NCBI GenBank assembly: GCA_023957155.1
Contig: JAMLHK010000002.1
Coordinates: forward strand, 1 to 64,000
Source of the DNA: Chitinophagaceae bacterium
GTDB lineage: Bacteria; Bacteroidota; Bacteroidia; Chitinophagales; Chitinophagaceae
Length of the DNA stretch: 64,000 nt
Reading direction: 5' to 3'
This document shows, piece by piece, positions 1 through 8,719 of the stretch; position 1 is the first letter of the stretch, and every line of letters starts with the position of its first letter. The notes under the pieces were generated by a model that did not search any database, was not told where the DNA came from, and saw nothing but the letters and a program-made list of their open reading frames with translations. The translations under genes and the position numbers were made by a program.

Positions 1-47
1 GGTTTAAATAAAAACGGAGATTCTCAATTTTTTCTTGAAAATCTCCG
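1..47 (-). terminator. Rho-independent terminator of tRNA-Glu
   Basis: An 8-bp perfect stem (CGGAGATT at 15-22 with AATCTCCG at 40-47) is extended by a TCAA/TTGA inner stem past one mismatch. On the minus strand it is followed by TTTTTATTT (positions 14-6). It lies directly downstream of the minus-strand tRNA gene, so it is the expected end of that transcript. Confidence 0.85.
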
Positions 48-52
48 AAATG

Positions 53-124
53 TAGCCCGTACGAGAATCGAACTCGTGATTCATCCGTGAAAGGGATGCG
101 TCTTAACCCCTTGACCAACGGGCC
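53..124 (-). tRNA. tRNA-Glu (anticodon TTC)
   Basis: The minus strand folds into a complete 72-nt cloverleaf. The acceptor stem pairs GGCCCGT with ACGGGCT (one G-U), with discriminator A. The anticodon arm is CATCC-CTTTCAC-GGATG with anticodon TTC, and the T arm is ACGAG-TTCGAAT-CTCGT. The 3' CCA is not encoded (ACA follows the stem), which is common in this phylum. A strong terminator follows and gapA diverges from it. Confidence 0.95.
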
Positions 125-283
125 ATTGTCAATTTTGGGAGTGCAAAGATATAGTTACAGTCATAACCCTCCAAAACTTTTTATAAATAGTTTTAACGCC
201 ACCGCGGTACTGTTTACCCGTTCTTTTCAATAATTATATAGGGTTATTTAATCATTTCTTCCCTGTTTATAGATCGGATGTCC

Positions 284-291
284 TAACTTTG
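284..291 (+). promoter_or_regulatory. Promoter -7 box for gapA
   Basis: TAACTTTG matches the Bacteroidota housekeeping -7 consensus TAnnTTTG exactly and lies 33 bp before the gapA start codon. The -33 element upstream is weak (TGTTTA). The assignment rests on the known consensus of the primary sigma factor in this phylum. Confidence 0.6.
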
Positions 292-323
292 CATCTCATT
301 TTAAAAAGCTAAACAATTGTACA

Positions 324-1334
324 ATGAGCACAGTAAAAGTTGCAATCAATGGTTTCGGGAGAATAGGGCGGTTAGTGTATCGCCGGATTTATGATATGGA
401 AGGCATTGATGTAGTGGCGGTCAACGATTTAACCAGCCCTAAAGTGCTGGCACATTTATTAAAATATGATACTGCACAGGGCCGCTTTAACGCTGATGTT
501 AAGGCAACGGACAATTCGATTATAGTGAATGGTGATGAGATCAAAATATATGCCCAAAAAGATCCGGCACAGATCCCCTGGGGAACACACCAGGTAGATG
601 TAGTGCTGGAATGTACCGGTTTCTTTGCCGATAAAGATAAAGCTTCCGCACATCTTAAAGCGGGCGCAAAAAAAGTCGTAATATCTGCACCGGCTACCGG
701 TGATCTTAAAACGGTTGTCTTTAATGTCAATCATGAAATATTAGACGGAAGTGAAACTGTTATCAGTTGCGCGTCATGCACCACTAACTGCCTGGCACCT
801 ATGGCTGATACCTTAGATAAAAAATTCGGCATTGTTAATGGGCTAATGACAACCATTCATGCGTACACCAACGATCAGAATACCCAGGATGCGCCTCATC
901 CTAAAGGGGACCTTCGCCGTGCAAGGGCTGCTGCCCAGAATATTGTTCCCAACAGCACCGGTGCTGCCAAGGCAATTGGCCTGGTATTGCCGCAGCTGAA
1001 AGGAAAATTAGATGGTACTGCTCAGCGTGTTCCGGTGCTTACCGGCTCCTTAACCGAGTTAACTACCATTCTTGCCAAAAAAGTAACGGTAGAGGAAATA
1101 AATGCGGCAATGAAAGCGGCTTCCAATGAATCGTATGGTTATACTGAAGATGAAATTGTAAGCAGCGATATCGTAGGAATGAGCTATGGCTCCCTGTTTG
1201 ACGCTACCCAAACCAAGGTGCTGACCGTAGGAGATGCCCAGTTGGTTAGAACCGTAAGTTGGTATGATAATGAAATGAGTTATGTAAGCCAGCTGGTACG
1301 GACGGTTCATTATTTTGCCAAGTTGATCAGCTGA
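324..1334 (+). CDS. gapA: Glyceraldehyde-3-phosphate dehydrogenase, type I
   Basis: Converts glyceraldehyde-3-phosphate, phosphate and NAD+ to 1,3-bisphosphoglycerate in glycolysis, in the cytoplasm. The protein has 336 residues, the normal length. The N-terminus carries the NAD-binding GFGRIGR motif, and the catalytic cysteine is Cys152 in SCASCTTNC. The C-terminal WYDNEMSY motif is present. No in-frame ATG upstream competes with the chosen start, and a good -7 box lies 33 bp before it. The next gene on the same strand is pgk, the following pathway step, after a 206-bp gap, so the two may or may not be co-transcribed. Nothing is unusual about the protein. Confidence 0.97.
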   Translation: MSTVKVAINGFGRIGRLVYRRIYDMEGIDVVAVNDLTSPKVLAHLLKYDTAQGRFNADVKATDNSIIVNGDEIKIYAQKDPAQIPWGTHQVDVVLECTGFFADKDKASAHLKAGAKKVVISAPATGDLKTVVFNVNHEILDGSETVISCASCTTNCLAPMADTLDKKFGIVNGLMTTIHAYTNDQNTQDAPHPKGDLRRARAAAQNIVPNSTGAAKAIGLVLPQLKGKLDGTAQRVPVLTGSLTELTTILAKKVTVEEINAAMKAASNESYGYTEDEIVSSDIVGMSYGSLFDATQTKVLTVGDAQLVRTVSWYDNEMSYVSQLVRTVHYFAKLIS

Positions 1335-1540
1335 TAGTTGATAAACGGTATCGCCGGTTAGTTTCGGCAGGAATTTGCTTTAAACAAAAAGGATTCCTTT
1401 CCTGATTGCACCCTAAACAACAGACCTCCGGATCCGGATGTTCCTGTTATATCTGTAAAGTAAAAGGTTATATGACTGATGGACGGGTATAGCAGGGTAT
1501 CAGCAGGGTTCCGGTGCTGTCTATTTAAATTGTTTGTATT

Positions 1541-2740
1541 ATGTCGAAATTCTCTTCCTGTAATTTCAAAGACCAGAAAGCATTAGTCCGGGTGGATTTT
1601 AATGTTCCCCTCAACGAAAGATTTGAAATTACCGATGATACCCGTATGCGTGCTGCTGTACCCACGATTAATAAAATCCTGGATGATGGGGGTATGGTCA
1701 TATTAATGAGTCACCTGGGGCGTCCGAAAGGCGGGCCGCAGGAAAAGTACTCTTTAAAACCCCTCATTAAGCATTTAAGTGATCTTTTAGGAGGCAGAAC
1801 GGTATTGTTTGCCAATGATTGTATAGGAGAGCAGGCATATACCACGGCAGCTATGATGAGACCGGGTGAAGTATTACTCCTGGAAAATTTGCGTTTTTAT
1901 AAAGAAGAGGAGCAGGGAGATGAAGCCTTTGCGAGAAAGCTGGCGGGACTGGCGGATATTTACGTCAATGATGCTTTTGGTACGGCTCATCGTGCGCATG
2001 CTTCCACGGCGGTGATTGCCCGGTTTTTCCCGGTGGAGAAAAGAATGTTCGGGTTGCTGATGGAAGGGGAGGTGAAGAGTGCCGAAATTGTATTGCACCA
2101 GTCAAAAAAGCCGTTTACGGCAATAATCGGCGGGGCTAAGGTGTCTGACAAAATACTGATCATAGAAAATTTATTGAAGAAGGCCAATGATATTATTATC
2201 GGAGGCGGTATGGCCTACACGTTCATTAAGTCGCAGGGTGGTAAAATAGGCAATTCGCTTTGTGAAGAAGACCGCCTGGATGTGGCAGATGAATTGTTAA
2301 AGAAAGCTGCAGATATGGGGGTTAATATCCATTTGCCCTCGGATTCTGTTATTGCTGATAAGTTTGATATTAATGCAGCAGTTTCTTCTGCTCCCAGCAG
2401 GGATATTCCCGATGGCTGGTTAGGATTAGACATTGGTGAGGCGGCCAGGAGTGAATTTGCAGACGTGATCAGGAAATCAAAAACTATTTTGTGGAACGGA
2501 CCGATGGGAGTATTTGAAATGGAAAAATTTCAGTTGGGCACAAAAGCGATAGCGGAAGCTGTAGCTGCGGCTACACAGAATGGCGCCTATTCTTTAGTGG
2601 GCGGCGGAGATTCCGTAGCTGCGGTTAACCAGTTTGGATTTGCGGATAAAGTGAGCTACGTATCTACCGGCGGCGGCGCTATGCTGGAATATTTTGAAGG
2701 GAAAACCCTGCCGGGGATAGCTGCTGTTTCAGCATTGTAA
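1541..2740 (+). CDS. pgk: Phosphoglycerate kinase
   Basis: Transfers phosphate from 1,3-bisphosphoglycerate to ADP, giving ATP and 3-phosphoglycerate. The 399-residue protein has the usual PGK length and two-lobed layout: the N-terminal substrate lobe has VRVDFNVPL and [10 protein letters not shown], and the C-terminal nucleotide lobe has the WNGPMGVFE and GGGDSVAAV segments. It follows gapA on the same strand, so two consecutive steps of lower glycolysis are adjacent. It converges on lepA; the 58-bp gap holds an AT-rich 9-bp inverted repeat (TTTGAAATT 2748-2756, AATTTCAAA 2786-2794) that could be a weak two-way terminator. Confidence 0.97.
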   Translation: MSKFSSCNFKDQKALVRVDFNVPLNERFEITDDTRMRAAVPTINKILDDGGMVILMSHLGRPKGGPQEKYSLKPLIKHLSDLLGGRTVLFANDCIGEQAYTTAAMMRPGEVLLLENLRFYKEEEQGDEAFARKLAGLADIYVNDAFGTAHRAHASTAVIARFFPVEKRMFGLLMEGEVKSAEIVLHQSKKPFTAIIGGAKVSDKILIIENLLKKANDIIIGGGMAYTFIKSQGGKIGNSLCEEDRLDVADELLKKAADMGVNIHLPSDSVIADKFDINAAVSSAPSRDIPDGWLGLDIGEAARSEFADVIRKSKTILWNGPMGVFEMEKFQLGTKAIAEAVAAATQNGAYSLVGGGDSVAAVNQFGFADKVSYVSTGGGAMLEYFEGKTLPGIAAVSAL

Positions 2741-2798
2741 TTTAAGATTTGAAATTTGAGATTTGAGATGGAGTTCTTCATTATAAATTTCAAACCCC

Positions 2799-4592
2799 TT
2801 AGTCTTCGAGCTTTAGTACTGCTAGGAAGGCTTCCTGCGGGATTTCTACGTTACCAATCTGGCGCATTCTTTTCTTTCCTTCTTTTTGCTTCTCCAGTAA
2901 TTTACGTTTACGGCTGATATCACCCCCATAGCATTTGGCCGTAACATCTTTGCGCATGGCTGAAATATTTTCCCGGGCCAGTATTTTGGCGCCGATCGCA
3001 GCCTGTATGGCAATCTGGAACTGCTGCCGGGGTACCAGTTCCTTCAGCTTTTCACAAAGCTTTCTTCCAAAATCCTGGCCTTTGCTGCGATGGATCAGGG
3101 CGCTGAGGGCATCCACTTTATCCCCGTTTAACAGGATATCCATCTTCACAATATCTGCTTCACGATAACCTATGGGATGGTAATCAAAAGAGGCGTAACC
3201 ACGCGTCTGGCTTTTCAACTTATCATAGAAATCGAATACGATCTCTGTCAGCGGCATTTCAAAAACCAGCTCTACGCGTGTAGTCGTCAGGTAGCTCTGG
3301 TTAATAAGCATTCCTCTTTTGGTGAGGCAAAGCGTCATGATATTACCTATATATTCCGGCTTGGTGATGATCTGTGCTTTGATATAGGGTTCTTCGATCC
3401 GTTCCGTTTTTACCGGGTCGGGGAATTCGGTAGGGTTATTTACAATGATCTTCTCTTTCCTGGTGGTATAAGCAATGAAGCTCACGTTAGGCACGGTGGT
3501 GATAACCGTTTGATTAAATTCCCTTTCTAAGCGCTCCTGGATAATTTCCATATGCAGGAGCCCGAGGAATCCGCAACGGAAGCCGAAACCTAAAGCCTTC
3601 GACGTTTCCAGTTCAAAGGTCAGGGAAGCATCGTTCAGCTGCAGCTTATCCATGCAGTCGCGCAGTTCTTCAAACTCGTCTGTATTTACAGGAAAGATAC
3701 CGGCAAAAACCATAGGCTTTACTTCCTGGAATCCTTTGATCATTTCCGGGGCGGGGTTACCTGAAATGGTAATGGTATCCCCAACCTTTACTTCCTTAGC
3801 ATTCTTGATGCCGGTAATGATATAGCCCACATCGCCGCATTTCACCTCCGGCTTTTCCGTCATCTTCAGCTTCAGGATGCCGATCTCATCGGCTTCATAT
3901 TCCTGTCCTGTTGAAACGAACTTTACTTTATCTCCTTTTTTGATCGCGCCGTTCACGATACGATAATATACGATAATACCCCGGAAGCTGTTAAACACGC
4001 TGTCGAAGATCAATGCCTGTAAGGGGGCATCAGGATTACCTTTTGGCGGGGGGATCCGGTTTACAATGGCATCGAGAATACCCTCTACACCAATCCCGGT
4101 ACGACCGCTGGCCAATAAAATTTCTTCGGGCTTGCAGCCGATCAGCTCAATGATCTGGTCTTTCACTTCTTCAATCATGGCGCCATCCATATCTATCTTA
4201 TTGATCACCGGGATGATCTCCAGGTCATTATCAATAGCGAGGTAAAGATTGCTGATGGTTTGTGCCTGTATACCCTGGGTTGCGTCAACAAGAAGCAATG
4301 CTCCTTCGCAGGCTGCCAGCGCGCGGCTTACTTCATAGCTAAAATCCACATGACCGGGAGTATCAATCAGGTTAAGCGTATAGGTTTCACCATCGGAATG
4401 GCGGTAATCTATTTGTATGGCATGGCTTTTAATCGTAATGCCTTTTTCTCTCTCCAGGTCCATATCATCCAGTACCTGGTTCATCATATCCCGCTCGCTG
4501 ATGGTATTGGTAAACTGTAATAAACGGTCAGCCAGAGTACTTTTCCCGTGGTCAATATGAGCTATTATACAAAAATTCCGAATCTGCTTCAT
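2799..4592 (-). CDS. lepA: Elongation factor 4 (back-translocating GTPase LepA)
   Basis: A ribosome-associated translational GTPase with roles in elongation and 30S biogenesis. The 597-residue length is typical. GTPase motifs are intact: G1 AHIDHGKST (11-19), G3 DTPGH (77-81) and G4 NKID (131-134). EF-G-like domains II, III and V follow. The C-terminal LepA-specific domain carries [20 protein letters not shown] and the lysine/arginine-rich stretch [20 protein letters not shown]. The gene stands alone and converges with pgk. No lesion is seen. Confidence 0.97.
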   Translation of the reverse strand: MKQIRNFCIIAHIDHGKSTLADRLLQFTNTISERDMMNQVLDDMDLEREKGITIKSHAIQIDYRHSDGETYTLNLIDTPGHVDFSYEVSRALAACEGALLLVDATQGIQAQTISNLYLAIDNDLEIIPVINKIDMDGAMIEEVKDQIIELIGCKPEEILLASGRTGIGVEGILDAIVNRIPPPKGNPDAPLQALIFDSVFNSFRGIIVYYRIVNGAIKKGDKVKFVSTGQEYEADEIGILKLKMTEKPEVKCGDVGYIITGIKNAKEVKVGDTITISGNPAPEMIKGFQEVKPMVFAGIFPVNTDEFEELRDCMDKLQLNDASLTFELETSKALGFGFRCGFLGLLHMEIIQERLEREFNQTVITTVPNVSFIAYTTRKEKIIVNNPTEFPDPVKTERIEEPYIKAQIITKPEYIGNIMTLCLTKRGMLINQSYLTTTRVELVFEMPLTEIVFDFYDKLKSQTRGYASFDYHPIGYREADIVKMDILLNGDKVDALSALIHRSKGQDFGRKLCEKLKELVPRQQFQIAIQAAIGAKILARENISAMRKDVTAKCYGGDISRKRKLLEKQKEGKKRMRQIGNVEIPQEAFLAVLKLED

Positions 4593-4726
4593 GTATGCGC
4601 TGTTTCCTGAAAGAGAGTCTGCTTATCTGATTTTTTTGAACGGGCAAAGGTAAGTGATTTGGAGATCAATTGAAAGGGTATTTTAAGCCGTAATGAACGG
4701 TGTGAACGCATGAAAAATGCCCGGCG

Positions 4727-5725
4727 CTACGCTTTCAGCGGATTTTGTGAATCCAGGAATTCCTGCCGTGCCACCTTTGCTGTTTTATGATCTCCGGTGT
4801 GGCTCCAGCCCGGGGGCATAATTAAATACAGTAATTTATTTTTAATGCCGGGTGCTTTACGGATATCGTTCCATAGTGCGCCAAATTCTCCAAAATTTAC
4901 ATCAATGAAGCTGTTGGGGTTCATGGGACGGGTAATGCCATACTCGATGGGTATTTCCTTCTTTTCATTTTCAAAAGTTCCAAAAGCTTTGTCCCATATA
5001 TTTAACAGGTTACAGAAATTGGTATCCATGTATAACGGGTTCCTGGCATGATGTACCCGGTGATGTGAAGGAGTAAGGATGATTTTGTTCAGGAATCCCA
5101 TACGCCCGTCTTTCATGATGTTCTCTCCCACATGAATAAATGCGCCCCATGTTCCGTCAATGAACATAATGAAGAAAAGCAGGGGAGGATTTACTCCGGC
5201 AAGAATACAGATTGAGGTGCGTATAACATCTGCATAAGGCGCTTCAAGAAAAAAGTGGGTATAGGTTACCGAAAGATTCATGGTTTGCGGAGCATGATGG
5301 GTGGAATGAAGGCACCAGAGTATTCTTATCTTATGCGCCAGGAAATGGTAAATAAAATGAGAAAACTCCCAGATGATATACCCGTAAATAAACCAGTACC
5401 AGGTAAAGCTGGTTTTAATAAGGGCATATTTTTCAAATAGCCCGATACAAAAAGCTACCGCTGCAATGGAAATAAAGCGGGATACAAAGCGGTTGAAGAC
5501 GTAGATAAGGAACGGCACTTTGTAGTCTTCTACCTTGAATTTTTTATACGCAGCGCTCCGTATTATTTCTATAACCAGCAATAAGGGGATAAAAGGTGAA
5601 ATAGCGCCGAGGATACCCTGTAGGGTAAGTAAGCGGCTGTAATCTCCCGATTTGAACATTTCTATGAGCTGCCCCATGCTAAAGAAGCGGATCACTTCCT
5701 GGTATAATGTTTCTAAAAAATTCAT
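4727..5725 (-). CDS. Membrane fatty acid/sterol hydroxylase family protein
   Basis: A 332-residue integral membrane di-iron oxygenase of the sterol desaturase / fatty acid hydroxylase superfamily. Four to five hydrophobic segments are visible. The iron-binding histidine clusters are present in order: HFIYHFLAH, HSTHH and HRVHH. Members hydroxylate or desaturate lipids; the substrate here cannot be read from sequence. It diverges from the acyl-CoA-binding protein gene, which would fit a lipid role, but that link is inference. The start at 5725 gives a plausible amphipathic N-terminus before the first membrane helix. Confidence 0.85.
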   Translation of the reverse strand: MNFLETLYQEVIRFFSMGQLIEMFKSGDYSRLLTLQGILGAISPFIPLLLVIEIIRSAAYKKFKVEDYKVPFLIYVFNRFVSRFISIAAVAFCIGLFEKYALIKTSFTWYWFIYGYIIWEFSHFIYHFLAHKIRILWCLHSTHHAPQTMNLSVTYTHFFLEAPYADVIRTSICILAGVNPPLLFFIMFIDGTWGAFIHVGENIMKDGRMGFLNKIILTPSHHRVHHARNPLYMDTNFCNLLNIWDKAFGTFENEKKEIPIEYGITRPMNPNSFIDVNFGEFGALWNDIRKAPGIKNKLLYLIMPPGWSHTGDHKTAKVARQEFLDSQNPLKA

Positions 5726-5812
5726 ACGACAACAATATATGGTTAATTAAATATCCGGGCCAGGTGTTTTATGTAGCAAAGACTTATTATTTTCATATAA
5801 AATTACGGATAT

Positions 5813-6073
5813 ATGGAATTGCAAGCATTGTTTGAACAGGCAGCCGCAGATAGCAAACGCCTCGCTGAAAAGCCCGATAATGAAACCCTGCTGCAATTGT
5901 ATGCTTTATACAAGCAGTCTACTGAAGGTGACAACACGGGGGATGCACCATCTAATCCTTTCGATTTTGTTGCCAAAGCCAAGTACGAAGCCTGGCTCGC
6001 TATCCGGGGGAAAGCGAAAGCGTCTGCCATGCAGGAGTATATTGACCTGGTAAACAGGTTAAAAGGAAACTGA
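5813..6073 (+). CDS. Acyl-CoA-binding protein (ACBP)
   Basis: A small cytosolic four-helix protein (86 residues) that binds medium- and long-chain acyl-CoA esters. The whole protein is one ACBP domain. The signature segment YALYKQST-GD is followed by AKYEAWLAIRGKAKASAMQEYI, which contains the conserved Lys and Tyr residues that bind the CoA nucleotide. It diverges from the lipid hydroxylase gene with only 87 bp between the starts, so the two may share a control region. It converges with the gene at 6086-6922, with a 12-bp gap. Confidence 0.92.
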   Translation: MELQALFEQAAADSKRLAEKPDNETLLQLYALYKQSTEGDNTGDAPSNPFDFVAKAKYEAWLAIRGKAKASAMQEYIDLVNRLKGN

Positions 6074-6085
6074 TCTTTTCTCCTG

Positions 6086-6922
6086 TCAGCTCATCACTCC
6101 CCTTAAATATCCTGCTGATTCAGCAATGCCCGGCAGGGCGTCTTTCATATCTTTTTCAAATTCAATACTGCATACGCCGGTATATTTTATTTTGCGTAAA
6201 GCAGCTATCAGGGCCGGGAAATCAATAACGCCCCGTCCTGCTTCTATCGCTTTGCCGTCTGCCTGGGCAGCCGTAATATCTTTAATATGCAGGTCAAATA
6301 TCCTGTCTGCAAAGTCAGTTACCGCTTTTTCCGGCTTTACCCCTGCCCGCAAAGCATGGCCTATATCTAAGCACAGCCCCATACGATGATCCATTTTGCT
6401 GATCCGGTCATACACGTCTTTAGGGCCGGGGTACAGTTTGTCTTCCGGTCCGTGGTTATGAATAGCGATCCTGATATTGTATTCTTTTACTTTTTTTTCT
6501 GTATACTGGAGCAAGTCATAACCCGGAACGCCAACGATCATATTTACTCCCACGCGCTTGGCATAATCAAACGCGTGATCCACGGCAGCTTCCGTTTTCA
6601 TGTATATAACACCTACCGTATATACCTGTATGCCTCCATTCTTAAATTGGGTCAGCACTTCGTTAATAGTTTGTTGCGGACTGTTTAGCGGAAGATGGAA
6701 ATCCTTTACCGACAGGTTGCTTATTCCTACCCGGTTCATGATCGCAATGCTTTGATCAATGCTGTAATTAATAAAAGAATAGCCGGCCATCCCGATCTGC
6801 AAAAATTCCTTTTTAGGCAAACGGGTATGGTGTGCCGGCCCGGTAGTACCGGTAAGTGTAGGTAAACAGGTGGCTGACCAGGCCAGCGCAGAGGTTTGTA
6901 TAAATTTTCTTCTTGATGACAT
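6086..6922 (-). CDS. Exported xylose isomerase-like TIM barrel protein
   Basis: A 278-residue sugar phosphate isomerase/epimerase family protein. The N-terminus (MSSRRKFIQTSALAWSATCL) looks like a Tat signal peptide with a twin arginine, so export is predicted. The barrel shows typical family segments: VGVPGYDLL, IAIHNHGPEDK, MGLCLDIGHALRAG, DLHIKD and SIEFEKD. The His, Glu and Asp residues in these are the usual metal ligands of the fold. It diverges from the Gfo/Idh oxidoreductase gene. Exported barrel/oxidoreductase pairs are common in this phylum and often act on cyclitols or glycosides, but the substrate here is unknown. Confidence 0.82.
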   Translation of the reverse strand: MSSRRKFIQTSALAWSATCLPTLTGTTGPAHHTRLPKKEFLQIGMAGYSFINYSIDQSIAIMNRVGISNLSVKDFHLPLNSPQQTINEVLTQFKNGGIQVYTVGVIYMKTEAAVDHAFDYAKRVGVNMIVGVPGYDLLQYTEKKVKEYNIRIAIHNHGPEDKLYPGPKDVYDRISKMDHRMGLCLDIGHALRAGVKPEKAVTDFADRIFDLHIKDITAAQADGKAIEAGRGVIDFPALIAALRKIKYTGVCSIEFEKDMKDALPGIAESAGYLRGVMS

Positions 6923-7091
6923 CTGTTAGCTTTATAATTTGGGATTTAAGGTAAGCAATTTTTTTTATCCGTTCATAGGTGTGCGTTGCTTGCCGGGATA
7001 CGGTGTACAGAAGCGTATGATTTGTTGTTTGGGTTATGATCTTTACATTTACAGGAGGATTTGTATAGTAGAGAAACATAAAATCATATCC

Positions 7092-8474
7092 ATGCCGTTA
7101 AGAAATTTCTCCTTCAGGAATATCGCAGTGGAAACGTTTAATCAGGCAGCCGAATCCATTATTCTTACCTGGAAAGAAATTGCGGTTTTGCTGGGACTGA
7201 AGCAGGATATTTATAAAAACCCCCTGCATCGTCCGCTTAAAAGACCGGTAACGGCTATTCTGATCGGGGCAGGCAACCGGGGAAATATATATGCAGACTA
7301 TGCGCTTATTCATCCCAATGAATTAAAAATAACCGGTGTTGCAGATGAAAATGCGGTGCGTAACGGCCGGTTTGCACGTAAACATCATATTGCGGCGGGC
7401 AATCGTTTTTATAAATGGGAAGATGTTTTTGCAAGAGAAAAATTTGCTGATGCCGTGATCATAGCCACCCCGGATGCGTTACATGCTGCTCCCTGCCTTC
7501 GGGCGCTGGATGCAGGCTATGATGTATTGTTGGAGAAACCTATTGCACTTACCGAGGAAGATTGCAGGCAGATACACGAAAAGGCCAAGGCTACCGGGCG
7601 GATCGTAGGCGTGTGCCATGTATTGCGGTATTCTCCTTACTTCAGGCAGTTGAAAGAGATCATCACTTCCGGGATCATCGGAGATATCGTAAGCGTGCAG
7701 CACATGGAACCGATAGGTTTTGATCACATGGCGCATTCTTATGTAAGAGGCAACTGGCATAACAGTACCCGGTCTTCACCTATTATCCTGGCTAAATCCT
7801 GTCATGATACCGATATCCTGCGATGGCTCATTAATGAACCTATAGAAGACGTGCAGTGTTTTGGCGGATTGCGTTTGTTTACTAAGGAGAATGCTCCGGA
7901 AGGCAGTACAGATCGGTGTACGGACAATTGTGCCGTGGAAGGAACCTGCCCTTTTTCCGCCCTGCAGATCTATTACCGCGACAGGAAAAGGTTATATGTT
8001 TTTGATCTGCCCGAACAGCGCCGCAACTGGGATTATATCATCTTGAAAAAGCTGAAGACCACCGATTACGGGCGTTGTGTATATCGTATGGATAACGACC
8101 AGCCCGATCATCTTACGGTAAATATGCGTTTCGCAAAAAATATCACGGCGGTGTTTTCCATGGAGGGGCTTACTTCTTATGAAGGCAGATGTACCCGGGT
8201 AATGGGAACGAAAGGAGATATCGTCGGGGATATGGAAACCTATACCATCACGGATTTCAGGACGGGGCAACAAACTACCTGGAGCCTGAAAACCGATTTT
8301 CATGGTGGTGGGGATCATCGTCTTGTACAAGACTGGGTGCAGGCGGTTGGTCACCAGGACGCACAGATCCTTTCTTCTACTATTGATGTTTCGGTGGTGA
8401 GCCATCTCATGGCTTTTGCCGCGGAGCGGAGCCGGCTGAACCACAGCATTGAAGAGGTGAAGCTGCATAAGTGA
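7092..8474 (+). CDS. Gfo/Idh/MocA family NAD(P)-dependent oxidoreductase
   Basis: A 460-residue sugar or cyclitol dehydrogenase-like protein. An N-terminal extension of about 50 residues precedes the Rossmann fold with GAGNRG. EKP in the segment VLLEKPIALT carries the family lysine. The middle domain has many Cys and His (CTDNCAVEGTC), which is unusual and could bind metal. I chose the ATG at 7092 over the longer frame opening at 6939, because the upstream part is poor coding sequence and overlaps the divergent gene's control region. Its last 30 codons recur at 14042-14131 with only silent changes, marking a recombination endpoint. Confidence 0.85.
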   Translation: MPLRNFSFRNIAVETFNQAAESIILTWKEIAVLLGLKQDIYKNPLHRPLKRPVTAILIGAGNRGNIYADYALIHPNELKITGVADENAVRNGRFARKHHIAAGNRFYKWEDVFAREKFADAVIIATPDALHAAPCLRALDAGYDVLLEKPIALTEEDCRQIHEKAKATGRIVGVCHVLRYSPYFRQLKEIITSGIIGDIVSVQHMEPIGFDHMAHSYVRGNWHNSTRSSPIILAKSCHDTDILRWLINEPIEDVQCFGGLRLFTKENAPEGSTDRCTDNCAVEGTCPFSALQIYYRDRKRLYVFDLPEQRRNWDYIILKKLKTTDYGRCVYRMDNDQPDHLTVNMRFAKNITAVFSMEGLTSYEGRCTRVMGTKGDIVGDMETYTITDFRTGQQTTWSLKTDFHGGGDHRLVQDWVQAVGHQDAQILSSTIDVSVVSHLMAFAAERSRLNHSIEEVKLHK

Positions 8475-8592
8475 AGGTTGCAAGTTGCAAGTTGCAGGTT
8501 ACAGGTTAAAAGGTCAGTAGTCAGTGGTGAGTAGTGAGTGGCTGAAAGTTCGTTTAGTGTCAGGAAGTTTGTAGTTTGGGAGTTTATAGTTA
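8384..8592 (+). repeat. Left copy of 0.2-kb direct repeat bracketing the 8.6-14.0 kb block
   Basis: This segment contains the last 30 codons of the Gfo/Idh gene plus about 120 bp after the stop. It matches 14042-14278 in the same orientation. The coding part differs at four positions, all silent. The non-coding part differs mainly in the number of short repeats (TTGCAAG, GTGAGTA). The downstream part contains the dispersed GTGAGTAGTGAG motif (around 8528-8539). Confidence 0.85.
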
Positions 8593-8673
8593 GGATCAGA
8601 AATCAATCAGAAATCCCACATTATATCCCACTCCTCCTTATTTTCTTTTGTTGGATGCGTTATACATACACCT

Positions 8674-8707
8674 GCTTTTTAAAGATTAAGTCGTATTTTT
8701 AAAAAGC
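8674..8707 (+). promoter_or_regulatory. Inverted repeat just upstream of the sensor kinase gene
   Basis: GCTTTTTAAA (8674-8683) and TTTAAAAAGC (8698-8707) form a perfect 10-bp inverted repeat with a 14-bp spacer. It ends 12 bp before the kinase start codon. It could be an operator or a leader hairpin masking the start; the sequence cannot tell which. Confidence 0.45.
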
Positions 8708-8719
8708 AAGTTAACGGTT

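Noticed and set aside
389-734. Two antisense open frames (113 and 91 codons) over gapA
   Set aside because: They lie fully inside a well-conserved gene on the other strand and have no family resemblance or promoter.
1335-1540. A small RNA or riboswitch between gapA and pgk
   Set aside because: The 206-bp gap shows no conserved aptamer pattern or strong hairpin that I recognise.
6939-7091. An N-terminal extension of the Gfo/Idh protein
   Set aside because: The 51 extra residues are rich in Tyr, Cys and Ile like non-coding DNA and overlap the divergent gene's control region; the ATG at 7092 is better.
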